Assembly (NCBI GenBank): GCA_964385405.1
Contig: CAYLOT010000031.1
Location: 1-15,930 of the forward strand
Length of the DNA stretch: 15,930 bases
Reading direction: 5' to 3'
Origin: CAIZGX01 sp964385405
GTDB lineage: Bacteria > Bacteroidota > Bacteroidia > Flavobacteriales_D > Sanyastnellaceae
The position numbers and the translations under genes are program-made. Of the stretch, positions 8,848-15,440 are shown piece after piece (position 1 is the stretch's first letter; each line of letters starts with the position of its first letter). The notes beneath the pieces were generated by a model. That model saw only the letters and a list, made by a program, of their open reading frames with translations. It ran no database searches and had not been told where the DNA came from.

Positions 8848-10235
8848 AAAAACTGATATTTCCGTTTCTCGTTTTCACGCTTCTTTCCATGCGTGGGTCA
8901 TCGCAAGAATTAACCCTTACAGAATATTTGAATTGGGTGCTTGAAGAACATCCACTCGCTCAAAAAGCGAAACTTAATCCGAAATTTCGAAGTGCACAAT
9001 ACCTGCAGGTTAAAGGACTTTTCGATCCCGTTTTAGAAAGTAAATTCAAGAACAAATTTTTTACTGGAACCCAGTACTACTCTATTTCTGAAACAACACT
9101 TTCCTACAATACGCCCTACGCTATAGGACTTGTTGGACATTTTGATGTTAATACCGGAAGCTATGTTGACCCATCTGACTATACCTCTGGTGGGGGATTG
9201 CTCTCTCTCGGTGTTGCCCTTCCCTTGCTCAAAGGACTCGTTATTGACGAAAGACGAATGGCTAAAAAACGTGCTGAAATTCTCATTCAAGCCGGAAATT
9301 TAGAACAGCAATTGGCGTTGAATGAATTACTAGCTCAAAGTGTTCAGCTTTATTCAGATTGGTACTTTTCTGTTCAAAAAAATATACTAATCGATTCGCT
9401 TGTTGAAACAAGTGAACGTCGGTTTGTCGCTGTCAGAGAGAGATATTTGGGCGGAGACCGCTCAGCCATTGATACACTCGAAGGATTTGCGCAATACCAA
9501 AATAGACTTCTTCAGTTTCAAGAGTCGAAACTAGATGTCATAAAAAAGCGCATTGCATTAGTGGCTTTTCTAGAAAATGGCGATGAAAATAAAGCTAACA
9601 TTTTGAACGAGACAGTTGTACCGTCGCAAAATTTCAAGAACGAACTGGCACCATTTAGATCGGGAAATGAACTGTTATTAATGCTAGACAATCATCCTGA
9701 ACTTGCGCTATACGCCAATAAGGCAGAATCGCTTCGAATTGAAGAAAAATGGAAAATGGAAAAGTTGAAACCCAAGTTAAATGTTGAGTATCATTTCCTA
9801 AATAAAGATTTTAGCGAGGATCTTCCATCGTACTTTTCTACAAACAATTACAGATGGGGAGCCGAATTCTCAATGCCCCTTCTTTTGCGCGAAGCAAGGG
9901 GAGATTTGAAAATTCAGCGGATTAAAATTGAAGAAAATAATTTAAATGCTGAATGGAAAAGAAATCAGTTAGAACAAAAGAATTCAGCACTAGATATTGC
10001 CTACACAAATGTGCTTTCGCAAAAACAATTCGCAGACAACAACGTAAATTTATATAGACGTTTATTGCAAGCCGAGAACTCAAGACTTTTCAATGGAGAG
10101 AGTACTCTTTTCATTATTAATCAGCGTGAAAACACATTCTTTGAAAATGCAATTAAGGCCTTAGAATTGGATCAAAAAGTTCAACAAGTGAGAATTGATC
10201 AAAGTGCCTTGTGGGTTTTGAACTTCCTCAATTAA
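8844..10235 (+). CDS. TolC-family outer-membrane efflux channel
   Basis: 463 aa. A signal peptide (MKKLIFPFLVFTLLSMRGSSQ, cleavage near residue 20) is followed by two similar long helical halves separated by beta-strand stretches, as expected for an outer-membrane efflux protein that forms a trimeric channel. Recognisable pieces include LTEYLNWVLEEHPLAQKAKL near the mature N-terminus, LSLGVALPLLKGLVIDERR, and in the second half WGAEFSMPLLLREARGDLKI, the paired strand-helix transition of the family. The ATG overlaps the adaptor stop by 4 nt (ATGA). Together with the two upstream genes it completes a path from cytoplasm to exterior. No substrate gene is visible beside the operon, so what it exports cannot be read from the window. 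Confidence 0.9.
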   Translation: MKKLIFPFLVFTLLSMRGSSQELTLTEYLNWVLEEHPLAQKAKLNPKFRSAQYLQVKGLFDPVLESKFKNKFFTGTQYYSISETTLSYNTPYAIGLVGHFDVNTGSYVDPSDYTSGGGLLSLGVALPLLKGLVIDERRMAKKRAEILIQAGNLEQQLALNELLAQSVQLYSDWYFSVQKNILIDSLVETSERRFVAVRERYLGGDRSAIDTLEGFAQYQNRLLQFQESKLDVIKKRIALVAFLENGDENKANILNETVVPSQNFKNELAPFRSGNELLLMLDNHPELALYANKAESLRIEEKWKMEKLKPKLNVEYHFLNKDFSEDLPSYFSTNNYRWGAEFSMPLLLREARGDLKIQRIKIEENNLNAEWKRNQLEQKNSALDIAYTNVLSQKQFADNNVNLYRRLLQAENSRLFNGESTLFIINQRENTFFENAIKALELDQKVQQVRIDQSALWVLNFLN

Positions 10236-10257
10236 TCGTAGTCTGAACAATAGAAGC

Positions 10258-10275
10258 CAATGATGGTTTTCATTG
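10258..10275 (+). other. Hairpin directly before the SOUL gene start
   Basis: CAATGA and TCATTG form a perfect 6-bp inverted repeat around a 6-nt loop, ending 1 nt before the ATG at 10277. It has no U-tract, so it is not a classical intrinsic terminator of the export operon. It could instead influence translation of the SOUL gene or be chance. Confidence 0.35.
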
Positions 10276-10276
10276 T

Positions 10277-10876
10277 ATGAAGCGCAAAAAAACTCTCGCA
10301 TACATTCTACTCACGATTGGGGTAGTCTTTATTCTCTTCCAATCGTTCGTTTATATGTCAACAAACAAAACCAAAGAGCAACCGTATTCCGTTTTGGAAA
10401 AAGACGGAGATATCGAAATCAGATTGTATCCACCAGCAACTCTTGCAACTGTTCAGTCTAAGGCCAACTCGTACGATGAAATGGCGAGTCCTGGCTTTCG
10501 TGCATTGGCTGGATATATTTTTGGTGGAAATGAAAGCGAAACACAGATCGCTATGACCGCACCGGTTCTAATGGACATTAACGACAGTCTTTCTTCCATG
10601 AGTTTTGTAATGCCTGAAGGGTATGATATGAATAATCTTCCAAAGCCGAATAACAGTCAAGTTATTCTATCGAAGACGGAAGAACAGGTTATGGCTGCTA
10701 TTCGCTTCGGTGGGTTTGCAGATGATAACGATCGCGAGAAGCACAAACAAGAACTTCTGAATTACCTGAATTCAAAAGGAATAAAAACAAAAGGAAATTT
10801 TAAGTTCTTGGGATACAATCCCCCTTACCAACTCGTGGGCAGACGCAACGAGGTAGTGATTGAAATTGTTCGATAA
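10277..10876 (+). CDS. SOUL-family heme-binding-like protein, membrane-anchored
   Basis: 199 aa. A basic start (MKRKK) and a hydrophobic helix at about 8-27 indicate an N-terminal membrane anchor or uncleaved signal with a periplasmic body. The rest matches the SOUL/HBP fold: EIRLYPPATLATVQ (about 47-60), SPGFRALAGYIFGGNESETQIAMTAPV (about 71-97), SFVMPEGYDMNNLPKPN and the C-terminal YNPPYQLVGRRNEVVIEI. Animal members bind heme or porphyrin; the role of bacterial members is poorly defined, so heme binding is inferred from the family only. It follows the TolC gene by 41 nt, which contain a small hairpin, and could be read through from the export operon or expressed separately. Confidence 0.88.
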   Translation: MKRKKTLAYILLTIGVVFILFQSFVYMSTNKTKEQPYSVLEKDGDIEIRLYPPATLATVQSKANSYDEMASPGFRALAGYIFGGNESETQIAMTAPVLMDINDSLSSMSFVMPEGYDMNNLPKPNNSQVILSKTEEQVMAAIRFGGFADDNDREKHKQELLNYLNSKGIKTKGNFKFLGYNPPYQLVGRRNEVVIEIVR

Positions 10877-10892
10877 ATTCTATTGAATGAAA

Positions 10893-10900
10893 TACCTTCG
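10893..10900 (+). promoter_or_regulatory. Candidate -7 box for the hydrolase gene
   Basis: TACCTTCG fits the TAnnTTCG form seen before carB and the export module. An upstream TTG at 10866-10868 is 24 nt away, longer than usual. The box lies between the TTG codon at 10883 and the ATG at 10916, which would make the ATG the start. Weak on its own. Confidence 0.25.
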
Positions 10901-10915
10901 TGGTTCGAAACAATC

Positions 10916-11716
10916 ATGAAGAAAAAAACGCAGTCGCTTTCCTTTCAAAACAAATCGTTCAAAGTAGTTGAATGGTCCAAGTCAGAAGAACCCACTGAAT
11001 TGGTACTTTGCCTTCATGGTTTCGGACGGAATCCGGAGGACTTTGAAACCTTTGCGCACGATTTGGAAGACAATGAGCGCATGGTTGCCATTGGTTTTTG
11101 GTCTCACGAAGGAAGTGATGCATTTACTGCGAAAGAGTTAAATGAGGGATTGCCTGTTGACGCGTGGATAGCGCAGTTTCATTTCATCCTAGATTATTAC
11201 GGGGCTGAAAAATGTAAACTCATTTCATACAGCATGGGTGGAAGGTTGGGCCTTATGCTTCTTCAAGCATCTGGGGAAAATATTTCATCGGCCAGATTTT
11301 TAGCCAGCGACGGACTAACCCGAAACAAGTTCTACGCCTTCACAGTTGGTACTATATTGGGAAGAAGCATTGCGAATGGATTGAAGAAAAACGGCAGTTT
11401 TGTTATTCACTTCGCGCGTCTTTTAAAAAATTTAAAATTGCTTCCTGTAAAGTTGTTTCGATTTGTTGAATTCTACATGCACGAACGCAAGGTTCGCGAG
11501 CAGGTTTTCGATGTTTGGATGGGCTATCGGAGATGCTATCCGAAAATGAAGTTCATTGCTCAATCCATTGAGCAGAATAAAATTCCAACTGAGTTTATTT
11601 TCGGGAAGTATGACGTGGTGATTCCATGGAAGCATGGGAACGAATTGCGAAGGCTTACCGCTCATCTTCCTTTTGTGAAATGGGAGGTTGTTGATAAGGG
11701 GCATCGGTTAATGTGA
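10916..11716 (+). CDS. Alpha/beta hydrolase
   Basis: 266 aa from ATG 10916; an in-frame TTG at 10883 would give 277 aa, but the extra 11 residues are not needed for the fold. It has the order of a small alpha/beta hydrolase: LCLHGFGRNPEDF (about 31-43) holds the oxyanion-hole segment, ISYSMGGRLGL (about 103-113) is the nucleophile elbow with Ser106, FGKYDVVIP gives the likely acid Asp233, and DKGHRL gives His263. The elbow begins with Ser instead of the usual Gly. The region between (about 135-205) is a helical, partly hydrophobic and basic cap. There is no signal peptide, so it is cytoplasmic or membrane-peripheral. The substrate is unknown. The protein ends only three residues after the catalytic His, which is short but compatible with activity. 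Confidence 0.85.
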   Translation: MKKKTQSLSFQNKSFKVVEWSKSEEPTELVLCLHGFGRNPEDFETFAHDLEDNERMVAIGFWSHEGSDAFTAKELNEGLPVDAWIAQFHFILDYYGAEKCKLISYSMGGRLGLMLLQASGENISSARFLASDGLTRNKFYAFTVGTILGRSIANGLKKNGSFVIHFARLLKNLKLLPVKLFRFVEFYMHERKVREQVFDVWMGYRRCYPKMKFIAQSIEQNKIPTEFIFGKYDVVIPWKHGNELRRLTAHLPFVKWEVVDKGHRLM

Positions 11717-11744
11717 CGTTGTCAACAACTGTTAAAATCTCTAC

Positions 11745-11776
11745 TTGCACCCAAACGGTTTCGGGTTGTACTTTCG
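11745..11776 (+). promoter_or_regulatory. Candidate carB promoter with inverted repeat in the spacer
   Basis: TTG at 11745-11747 and TACTTTCG at 11769-11776, 21 nt apart, closely resemble the Bacteroidota -33/-7 pattern (TTTG and TAnnTTTG). The spacer holds an imperfect inverted repeat (ACCCAAAC/GTTTCGGGT type, 11749-11766) that could be an operator or chance. The predicted leader to the carB ATG is about 50 nt. Inference from sequence only. Confidence 0.5.
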
Positions 11777-11798
11777 CAATCGTATTAGAAAAACGCCT

Positions 11799-11821
11799 CT
11801 TACTTCATCCTACGAAGTGAG
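11799..11821 (+). other. Leader hairpin just upstream of carB
   Basis: CTTACTTC (11799-11806) pairs with GAAGTGAG (11814-11821), 8 bp including one G-T wobble, around a 7-nt loop (ATCCTAC). An A-rich run and the ATG at 11833 follow directly. It would lie in the 5' leader of the mRNA. It could modulate translation or mRNA stability; no attenuator-type U-tract and no leader peptide are seen. Confidence 0.4.
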
Positions 11822-11832
11822 ATAAAAAAAAA

Positions 11833-14649
11833 ATGCCCAAAGACAAAAGCATTAAGTCGGTCCTTATTATCGGTTCAGGACCTATCGTTATCGGACAAGC
11901 ATGTGAATTTGATTACTCTGGAAGCCAAGCTGCGCGCTCGTTGCGAGAAGAAGGCATAGAGGTAACCCTTATCAATAGCAACCCCGCAACCATTATGACA
12001 GATAAGGTGGTTGCAGACAATGTGTACTTGCTTCCTTTAGAGCCAGCCAGCATTGAGACCATTCTTAAAAATCACAAAATCGACGTTGTTCTTCCAACCA
12101 TGGGCGGACAAACCGCTTTAAACCTAGCTATTCAATGCGAAGAAAGCGGCATGTGGGAACAATACGGCGTTCGAATGGTCGGAGTAGATACTAAGGCCAT
12201 TGAGATTACTGAAAATCGCGAGGCGTTTCGCGATTTAATGACAGAAATCGGCGTGCCTATGGCGCCGCAATTAACCGCAAAGTCTTTCCTTGAAGGAAAA
12301 GAAATTGCACAGCAATTCGGATTCCCACTTTGCATTCGTCCTTCATACACCCTAGGAGGTTCCGGAGCAAGTTTGGTATATAACCAAGCAGACTTTGATC
12401 GCCTGCTTACGCGCGGATTGCACCTTTCCCCTATTCATGAAGTCATGATAGACAAAGCCCTTATGGGTTGGAAAGAATACGAGTTGGAATTGCTTCGCGA
12501 TGCCAACGACAACGTAGTGATTATCTGTAGTATTGAAAACTTCGATCCTATTGGAATTCACACCGGAGACAGCATTACCGTTGCTCCAGCCATGACTTTA
12601 AGCGATACCACCTTCCAAAAGATGCGCGACATGGCCATTAAAATGATGCGCGCAATTGGAAATTTCGCAGGTGGATGTAACGTGCAATTTGCGGTTTCTC
12701 CAGATGCAAACGAAGACATCATTGCCATTGAAATTAATCCGCGCGTTTCGCGCTCTTCGGCATTGGCGTCGAAAGCAACTGGATACCCGATTGCAAAAAT
12801 TGCCTCGAAGTTGGCGATTGGATATCACCTCGATGAACTTCAAAACCAAATCACCAAGAGTACCTCGGCTTTATTCGAGCCAACCTTAGATTACGTTATC
12901 GTGAAAATTCCACGTTGGAACTTCGATAAATTCCCTGGAAGTAATCGTGAGCTTGGTTTGCAAATGAAGAGTGTAGGTGAAGTAATGGGAATCGGAAGAA
13001 GCTTCCAAGAAGCACTTCAAAAAGCTTGTCAATCGTTAGAAATCAATCGCAACGGACTTGGTGCAGACGGAAAAGAACTTCGTGATCAGCAAGAAATTTT
13101 AAACTCATTGGAACACCCAAGTTGGAACCGTATTTTCCACATTTACGACGCCATTAAATTGGGAATACCCTTCAAAACCATTCAAGAAAAAACACGCATC
13201 GATTTGTGGTTCTTGAAACAAATTGAAGAGCTCATTCAACTTGAACGTGTGATTGAAAAACAATCGCTTCAAACCATTACGAAGGAATTGCTATTCGAGG
13301 CAAAACAGAAAGGATATGCCGACAGACAGATTGCGCATCTCTTGAAATGTTTGGAAAGCGAGGTATACGCGAAGCGCGACGAGATGGGCATTCAGCGTGT
13401 GTATAAATTGGTTGATACATGTGCGGCAGAGTTCGAAGCGAAGACTCCATATTACTACAGCACCTTTGAATACGAGAATGAAAGTGTTCGTTCAGAAAAC
13501 AAAAAAGTTATTGTTTTGGGAAGCGGCCCGAACCGCATTGGTCAAGGTATTGAGTTCGACTACTCGTGCGTGCACGGAGTCCTTGCCGCAAAGGAATGCG
13601 GTTACGAAACCATCATGATTAACTGCAATCCGGAAACCGTTTCAACCGATTTCGACACTGCAGACAAACTGTATTTCGAGCCGGTATTCTGGGAACACAT
13701 TTACGATATCATTCGTCATGAAAACCCCGTGGGAGTTATTGTTCAGCTTGGCGGACAAACAGCTTTGAAGCTCGCTGAAAAATTACAACGTTACGGAATT
13801 AAAATATTAGGAACCTCATTCGACGCCTTGGACTTGGCGGAAGACAGAGGTCGTTTTTCAAATTGTTTGAAGGAAAACAACATCCCTTATCCGAAATTTG
13901 GAGTGGTTGAAAACGCAGAGCAAGCCATTGAGTTATCGAAAGACTTAGGCTTCCCGTTGTTGGTTCGTCCGAGTTATGTGTTGGGCGGACAAAAGATGAA
14001 AATCGTGATTAACGAAAACGAATTGGAGCAACACGTGGTGAACATTCTTCGCGACATGCCCGACAATCAGATTTTGTTAGACCATTTCTTGGAAGGCGCT
14101 ATTGAAGCGGAAGCCGACGCGATATGTGACGGAGAAGATGTTTACATCATTGGTATTATGCAGCACATTGAGCCTGCTGGAATTCACAGTGGCGACTCCT
14201 ACGGTGTTCTTCCTCCGTATAACTTGGGCGACCTTGTAATGACGCAGATTGAAGAGCACACCAAGAAGATTGCTGTAGCACTTGGAACGGTAGGATTGAT
14301 TAACATTCAGTTCGCCATTAAAAACGACGTAGTGTACATTATTGAAGCGAATCCACGTGCGTCGCGGACGGTGCCGTTCATTGCGAAAGCCTACGACGAA
14401 CCGTATGTTAACTACGCAACGAAAGTTATGTTGGGTGAAGTAAAAATTAAGGACATCAACTTCCAACCTAAACGCAACGGATACGCAATTAAGATACCTG
14501 TATTCAGCTACGAGAAATTCCCTGAAGTAAACAAGGAACTCGGTCCGGAAATGAAATCAACGGGCGAAGCCATCCGATTCATCAAAGACCTGAAGGATCC
14601 GTTTTTCAGACAAATTTTTTCGGAGCGAAATCTTTATTTATCGAAATAA
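11833..14649 (+). CDS. carB: Carbamoyl-phosphate synthase large subunit, without the C-terminal allosteric domain
   Basis: 938 aa. It makes carbamoyl phosphate from bicarbonate, ATP and ammonia supplied by CarA, feeding pyrimidine and arginine synthesis. The two homologous synthetase halves are complete. The first begins LIIGSGPIVIGQACEFDYSG (11-30) with the ATP-grasp segment RPSYTLGGSG and EINPRVSRSSALASKATGYP. The second begins VIVLGSGPNRIGQGIEFDYS (from about 559) with RPSYVLGGQKM and EANPRASRTVPFIAK. The protein stops right after GPEMKSTGEAIRFIKD plus a short tail, where the E. coli enzyme continues about 135 residues into the methylglyoxal-synthase-like domain that binds UMP, IMP and ornithine. 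That domain is absent, so allosteric control by these ligands is not expected at this site. As I recall, shortened CarB is common in flavobacteria. carA is not in the window. Confidence 0.96.
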   Translation: MPKDKSIKSVLIIGSGPIVIGQACEFDYSGSQAARSLREEGIEVTLINSNPATIMTDKVVADNVYLLPLEPASIETILKNHKIDVVLPTMGGQTALNLAIQCEESGMWEQYGVRMVGVDTKAIEITENREAFRDLMTEIGVPMAPQLTAKSFLEGKEIAQQFGFPLCIRPSYTLGGSGASLVYNQADFDRLLTRGLHLSPIHEVMIDKALMGWKEYELELLRDANDNVVIICSIENFDPIGIHTGDSITVAPAMTLSDTTFQKMRDMAIKMMRAIGNFAGGCNVQFAVSPDANEDIIAIEINPRVSRSSALASKATGYPIAKIASKLAIGYHLDELQNQITKSTSALFEPTLDYVIVKIPRWNFDKFPGSNRELGLQMKSVGEVMGIGRSFQEALQKACQSLEINRNGLGADGKELRDQQEILNSLEHPSWNRIFHIYDAIKLGIPFKTIQEKTRIDLWFLKQIEELIQLERVIEKQSLQTITKELLFEAKQKGYADRQIAHLLKCLESEVYAKRDEMGIQRVYKLVDTCAAEFEAKTPYYYSTFEYENESVRSENKKVIVLGSGPNRIGQGIEFDYSCVHGVLAAKECGYETIMINCNPETVSTDFDTADKLYFEPVFWEHIYDIIRHENPVGVIVQLGGQTALKLAEKLQRYGIKILGTSFDALDLAEDRGRFSNCLKENNIPYPKFGVVENAEQAIELSKDLGFPLLVRPSYVLGGQKMKIVINENELEQHVVNILRDMPDNQILLDHFLEGAIEAEADAICDGEDVYIIGIMQHIEPAGIHSGDSYGVLPPYNLGDLVMTQIEEHTKKIAVALGTVGLINIQFAIKNDVVYIIEANPRASRTVPFIAKAYDEPYVNYATKVMLGEVKIKDINFQPKRNGYAIKIPVFSYEKFPEVNKELGPEMKSTGEAIRFIKDLKDPFFRQIFSERNLYLSK

Positions 14650-14651
14650 AA

Positions 14652-14892
14652 ATCGAAGCTAGCTTCGATCAATCACTACGTGATCAATCACCTTCGGTGA
14701 TTAATCCTGTGGATCAATTCTTCGAATCAATCACTGCGTGAGAAATCACTTAAGGTGATCAATCCTGCGGATCAATTCTACGAATCAATCACTGCGTGAT
14801 CAATCGCGTTGCGATGAATCGTTCAGATTAATCCGAAGGATTGATTGCGAAGCAATTGATTTGTCGAAGACAAATTGATCACCGAAGGTGAG
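14652..14892. repeat. Left array of 16 contiguous mini-palindromes
   Basis: Starting 2 nt after the carB stop, 16 palindromic units follow one another with exactly 2 nt between them. Almost all begin with AT and end with AT; arms are mostly 4-7 nt around a 3-nt loop. Units start at 14652 (18-nt perfect palindrome ATCGAAGCTAGCTTCGAT), 14672, 14687, 14704, 14717, 14730, 14745, 14762, 14775, 14788, 14803, 14818 (degenerate), 14831, 14844, 14859 (7-bp stem, ATTTGTC/GACAAAT) and 14878. Examples are ATCAC-TAC-GTGAT, ATCC-TGC-GGAT and ATTC-TAC-GAAT. Loops are mostly TNC with CA linkers before 14817, and GAA with TG linkers after 14830. Arm sequences differ between units while complementarity is kept, so structure rather than sequence appears conserved. 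Function unknown. Confidence 0.9.
14672..14800. repeat. 58-bp higher-order tandem duplication inside the palindrome array
   Basis: Units recur in the order ATCAC-type, ATCACC-type, ATCC-type, ATTC-type with a fixed 58-nt period: the first member starts at 14672, 14730 and 14788, and the second at 14687 and 14745. Comparing 14687-14744 with 14745-14802 by eye gives 50 of 58 identical bases. Several differences fall in loops or linkers; one arm change (C to T at the sixth base of the unit at 14745) turns a C-G pair into a T-G wobble. So the array grew at least partly by block duplication. Confidence 0.8.
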
Positions 14893-15035
14893 TTATGCTT
14901 ATTTATTCCAGAATTTCAACAAATCAACTCAAACTTCCTTGCTGCAAATCAATATTCATGGGATTTCCAAGCATTTTGAAACTTAAAAAGTCGAACATAT
15001 CGATTGCCTAAATATTCGCATTTATCAGAGGAGAT
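14893..15035 (+). other. Unassigned AT-rich leader between the palindrome array and the four-helix-bundle gene
   Basis: About 140 nt without palindromic units and without a convincing ORF. A TTTG at 14975-14978 could be a -33 element, but no good -7 box sits at the right distance. A purine-rich AGAGGAG at 15027-15033 resembles a strong Shine-Dalgarno sequence, unusual for this genome's mostly A-rich start regions; it lies only 2 nt before the TTG at 15036 and 20 nt before the ATG at 15054, so it does not settle the start. It might have a structural role. Confidence 0.4.
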
Positions 15036-15401
15036 TTGCCAAAAATCTCAATTATGCTACCCATGTATCAATACAGCGAAGAACTTGCAACAAATGTCCT
15101 TGACATTATTAGCAAACTTCCAGATTATCAAAAAAGGTCATCAATGGTTGATCAGCTTCGACGAAGCGCGACATCAGTTTTTGCCAATATGAACGAAGCA
15201 AAATCATCTCAATCGAAGAGAGATTATGTTCACAAACTTTCAATTGCTTTAAAAGAATGCAGAGAAAGTGAAGGATGGATTAAGCTTCTTCACCGTGCTG
15301 AAATATTATCACTTACTGATTATGAAATTATCAGAGGAAACCTTCGAAAAGTTGGTGGCGCCCTTTATGCGGTGATCAGGGCGATGAAGAAAAAACTTTA
15401 A
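15036..15401 (+). CDS. Four-helix-bundle protein (23S rRNA intervening-sequence / Avd-like family)
   Basis: 121 aa from TTG 15036, or 115 aa from ATG 15054; both fit the family's usual 110-130 aa and the frame is closed upstream at 15009. The conserved core is visible: DQLRRSATSVFANMNEAKSSQSKRDYVHKLSIALKECRESEGWIKLL, equivalent to the RSaxSvxaNiaEa...S..df...ls.A.gs..E pattern of the S23/IVP family, followed by a last helix (ENLRKVG-like NLRKVGGALYAVIRAMKKKL). Relatives are encoded in intervening sequences of 23S rRNA genes and as the Avd subunit of diversity-generating retroelements, where a basic bundle binds nucleic acid or a reverse transcriptase. No reverse transcriptase or rRNA is present here. 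The gene sits inside the mini-palindrome array, and its TAA overlaps the first downstream palindrome. A structure- or RNA-binding role is inference. Confidence 0.85.
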   Translation: MPKISIMLPMYQYSEELATNVLDIISKLPDYQKRSSMVDQLRRSATSVFANMNEAKSSQSKRDYVHKLSIALKECRESEGWIKLLHRAEILSLTDYEIIRGNLRKVGGALYAVIRAMKKKL

Positions 15402-15440
15402 ATCCGAAGGATTGATCCGTAGGATTGATCACGCAGTGAT
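15401..15440. repeat. Right array of 3 mini-palindromes
   Basis: Three contiguous units follow the four-helix-bundle gene: ATCC-GAA-GGAT (15402-15412), ATCC-GTA-GGAT (15415-15425) and ATCAC-GCA-GTGAT (15428-15440), joined by TG linkers. Loops (GNA) and linkers (TG) are the reverse complement of the TNC/CA type in the first part of the left array. The first unit overlaps the stop of the upstream gene, and the last overlaps by one base the stop codon of the convergent AAA ATPase gene, so the repeats fill the whole gap. Confidence 0.9.

Noticed and set aside
14652..14669. Intrinsic terminator of carB (18-nt perfect palindrome after the stop)
   Set aside because: The stem could help termination, but no U-tract follows; the next unit starts after 2 nt. 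I treat it as the first unit of the array.
14652..14892. REP/BIME-type repeats with a RAYT transposase, or integron attC sites
   Set aside because: No Y1/HUH transposase or integrase is in the window, units lack a GTAG-like or attC core, and many contiguous different mini-palindromes do not fit those elements.
14893..15035. Promoter or small RNA gene upstream of the four-helix-bundle gene
   Set aside because: No paired -33/-7 elements at a proper distance and no recognisable RNA family or terminator; evidence is too thin to call.
15004..15192. Separate 62-aa gene overlapping the four-helix-bundle start
   Set aside because: It is in another frame, resembles no family, and its stretch is explained by the four-helix-bundle frame.
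14652..15440. CRISPR array
   Set aside because: The repeated units are 11-18 nt self-palindromes with differing arms and only 2 nt between them; there are no uniform repeats of 23 nt or more, no unique spacers and no cas genes.
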